This document shows, in pieces, positions 15,580 through 17,236 of a DNA stretch of 17,236 bases. The translations under genes were made by a program, and so were the position numbers. The notes beneath the pieces are model-generated. The model was not told the DNA's origin and made no database searches. It saw only the letters and a list, made by a program, of their open reading frames with translations. Every line of letters starts with the position of its first letter. Within the stretch, counting starts at the first letter, position 1. The stretch lies in the NCBI GenBank assembly GCA_021775655.1, contig JAJFHK010000403.1:1-17236 (forward strand), given 5' to 3'. The DNA comes from Filomicrobium sp. (lineage in GTDB: Bacteria > Pseudomonadota > Alphaproteobacteria > Rhizobiales > Hyphomicrobiaceae).

Positions 15580-17236
15580 TTGAACACATTCCTAATGTGG
15601 CTCGGCGGTCTATTGATTGCGGTGTTCGCATTGCTATTTGCCGGCCCCTATTTCGTCGATTGGAATAGTTATCGCGGAGTCTTTGAAGAGGAAGCAACGC
15701 GCGTGCTTGGCCGCCGAGTTCGTGTCGGCGGCAGTGTCAATGTGCGGCTCTTGCCTGCGCCCTATTTATTGTTCGAAGATCTGCGGCTCGCCGATACGAC
15801 GGGTATTGCTGGTGCACCACTCTTCAAAATTGATAGTTTCAAGATGTGGTTGGCTGTGCCGCCACTACTTAATGGCGCCTTTGAGGCAAATAAGATCGAG
15901 CTTAAGCGTCCTGTGTTAGCGCTTGCTTCGGATGCGCAAGGTGTCGGTAATTGGCGCACGCTTCTGGACGCCAAGTCGCTGCCGTTCGTGCCGACTGGCG
16001 TCAAACTCGATTCGGTGCAGATCGAAGACGGGGCGATTTCCTACAGCATTGAGGGCGGTGGGGAGTTGACGCGGGTCGAGAAGATTAGCGGCGAATTGAC
16101 GGCGCAAGCGCTGGATGGGCCGTACTCGTTCCGAGGCAAGGCTGCGATTGCAGGGAACGTCAGCGGCGTGCGCCTGCTCACCACGGAATCTGGGTCTGAT
16201 GGTTCTTTCCGGATCAATGCCATAGTATCAGGCGGCAAGTCGGGAGACGATCATAAGTTCGATGGAATTGTGCGCGGACTGTGGGAAATACCAACGATAA
16301 CCGGTCAGCTTATCTCAAAGTTGACGATGGCCGAGCCTACCTCTGAAGGCGGCACGCCGCTCGTCGCAGAATTGCGTACCGAGGTGGCTGCGAACGGGCA
16401 ATCTCTGGATCTTGGCGGGCTGACCATCTCCTTCAACGATTACGCCCAGCCGCAAATTATTACAGGGAGCATGAAGGCGCTTTGGTCGCGGCGGCATGAG
16501 GTTGATCTTGCTCTTTCGTCACGGTGGCTTGACGTCGATTTGATGTCGGGTTCATTGATGGGTGCTGTCGCATCAGCCTCCCAGAGAAGCGGTGCAGGCA
16601 CGGAAGCCGGGGGGGCGAGCAGCGTTACGGCAGCGCCGTTGCCGACCGCGCGCGCGCTGATCACGCAACTGCTTGATGTCTTTCCCAACAACACGGACGT
16701 AAAGGCTCGGCTCGACGTCGATCAGGTCAATCTCGGCGGCGATCGTGTGGCTGGCCTCGTTGTCGCAATGGAGCGGGCTGGCGGTCCGCTCGAATTGCAG
16801 ACAATGCGGGCACTTCTCCCAGGCGGTGCCCGGCTCAATTTTTCGGGAAACGTTGATGTCGTTGGCGGTGCGCCGGTGTTCGATGGCGATCTGTTTATTG
16901 GCGGGGTCAGTGCGGAAAAGATCATTCGCTGGGCTGTTGGATCGGATGATGCCAAATCGCTGATCAGTGATGGCCCGTTTTCGGTCAGCGGACGCATGCA
17001 GCTTGGTTCGAACCGGGTCATGTTGAAGCCGGCCGTGGCGGAGTTTTCCGGAGTGCCAATCCGCGGAGGCATGATCTGGGATGATGAAAATAAATCCATC
17101 GATCTGGACGTCGAAGGCTACGAACTCGACACGCGCTGGTTTGGTCTCGGCAAGATTGAAATGCCTGCGCTGGCAGATGTGCTTTCGGCAAGCAAGGAGG
17201 GGGGGGCTGCGGATTCCGGCTCGGATAAGCAAGCAG
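15580..17236 (+). CDS. AsmA family protein, 3' end beyond the window
   Basis: An open frame from TTG at 15580 to the window end (552 codons, no stop). The start has GGAGG (15570-15574) five bases upstream; an in-frame ATG at 15595 has no better site. The N-terminus is a membrane anchor (about residues 3-21: FLMWLGGLLIAVFALLFAG) followed by PYFVDWNSYR, the opening of AsmA-domain proteins. Next comes the conserved beta-rich start (VGGSVNVRLLPAPYLLFEDLRL). The remainder is repetitive beta-strand sequence typical of this family, whose larger members form bridge-like periplasmic rods involved in moving phospholipids towards the outer membrane. This member is anchored in the inner membrane and faces the periplasm. 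The last visible residues form a Gly/Ser-rich, probably flexible stretch after a run of eight G at 17199-17206. The function of this particular member is not readable; the missing C-terminus could include a second AsmA-like domain. Confidence 0.88.
   Translation, partial: MNTFLMWLGGLLIAVFALLFAGPYFVDWNSYRGVFEEEATRVLGRRVRVGGSVNVRLLPAPYLLFEDLRLADTTGIAGAPLFKIDSFKMWLAVPPLLNGAFEANKIELKRPVLALASDAQGVGNWRTLLDAKSLPFVPTGVKLDSVQIEDGAISYSIEGGGELTRVEKISGELTAQALDGPYSFRGKAAIAGNVSGVRLLTTESGSDGSFRINAIVSGGKSGDDHKFDGIVRGLWEIPTITGQLISKLTMAEPTSEGGTPLVAELRTEVAANGQSLDLGGLTISFNDYAQPQIITGSMKALWSRRHEVDLALSSRWLDVDLMSGSLMGAVASASQRSGAGTEAGGASSVTAAPLPTARALITQLLDVFPNNTDVKARLDVDQVNLGGDRVAGLVVAMERAGGPLELQTMRALLPGGARLNFSGNVDVVGGAPVFDGDLFIGGVSAEKIIRWAVGSDDAKSLISDGPFSVSGRMQLGSNRVMLKPAVAEFSGVPIRGGMIWDDENKSIDLDVEGYELDTRWFGLGKIEMPALADVLSASKEGGAADSGSDKQA

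Noticed and set aside
15393..15668. A 91-codon frame overlapping the AsmA start
   Set aside because: Wrong frame relative to a clear AsmA N-terminus, Arg/Cys-rich shadow composition, no ribosome site.
1..17236. A defence, phage, toxin-antitoxin, CRISPR or transposon system
   Set aside because: No integrase, transposase, nuclease cassette, repeat array or toxin-like pair was seen; patatin and helicase genes can occur in defence systems, but here they are a lipoprotein and a housekeeping UvrD in separate transcription units.

Overview
The window reads as chromosomal DNA of an alphaproteobacterium, most likely of the Hyphomicrobiales (inference). Reasons: moderately high GC, frequent TTG starts, a UvrD helicase with a long acidic N-terminal extension, and a membrane-anchored FMN 'glutamate synthase' protein, an AsmA protein and a patatin-like lipoprotein of the kinds seen in that group. 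I see no rRNA, tRNA, CRISPR array, insertion sequence, integrase or phage gene.

Layout. (1) 1-2489, plus strand: the 3' part of an acyl-CoA-dehydrogenase-fold flavoenzyme, followed 32 bases later by a 463-residue multi-pass permease. The flavoenzyme lacks the catalytic glutamate at both places where the superfamily can carry it, having Gln and Gly instead, and keeps an arginine at the expected place. This is the signature of 3-sulfinopropanoyl-CoA desulfinase, so it is probably a sulfur-releasing enzyme and not a dehydrogenase. (2) 2566-6875, minus strand: a two-gene RND efflux operon, membrane-fusion lipoprotein then inner-membrane pump, joined by an ATGA stop/start overlap, with no outer-membrane channel gene beside it. 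(3) 7172-8537, minus strand: a patatin-like phospholipase lipoprotein followed by a 36-codon single-pass membrane microprotein candidate. (4) 8998-11754, minus strand: UvrD/PcrA DNA helicase, with a promoter placed so that transcription would begin at the ATG (leaderless). (5) 11867-13480, plus strand: a possible 20-codon leader ORF, then a membrane-anchored, stand-alone FMN/Fe-S glutamate-synthase-domain protein. (6) 13495-15234, minus strand: a ClC chloride channel/transporter, converging on the previous gene with only 14 bases between stops. (7) 15580 to the window end, plus strand: an AsmA family envelope protein, cut by the window edge, preceded by a 19-base tandem repeat.

Most of this is ordinary core and envelope gene content, and I do not see a multi-gene defence or mobile system. 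The points most worth a second look are: the desulfinase signature and its partner permease; SSB-tail-like acidic 'DDIPF' motifs in the disordered N-terminus of UvrD; the leaderless uvrD promoter; the microprotein between the phospholipase and the efflux pump; a channel-like Val at the internal proton-glutamate position of the ClC protein; and a misplaced, near-perfect Shine-Dalgarno ahead of that ClC gene.
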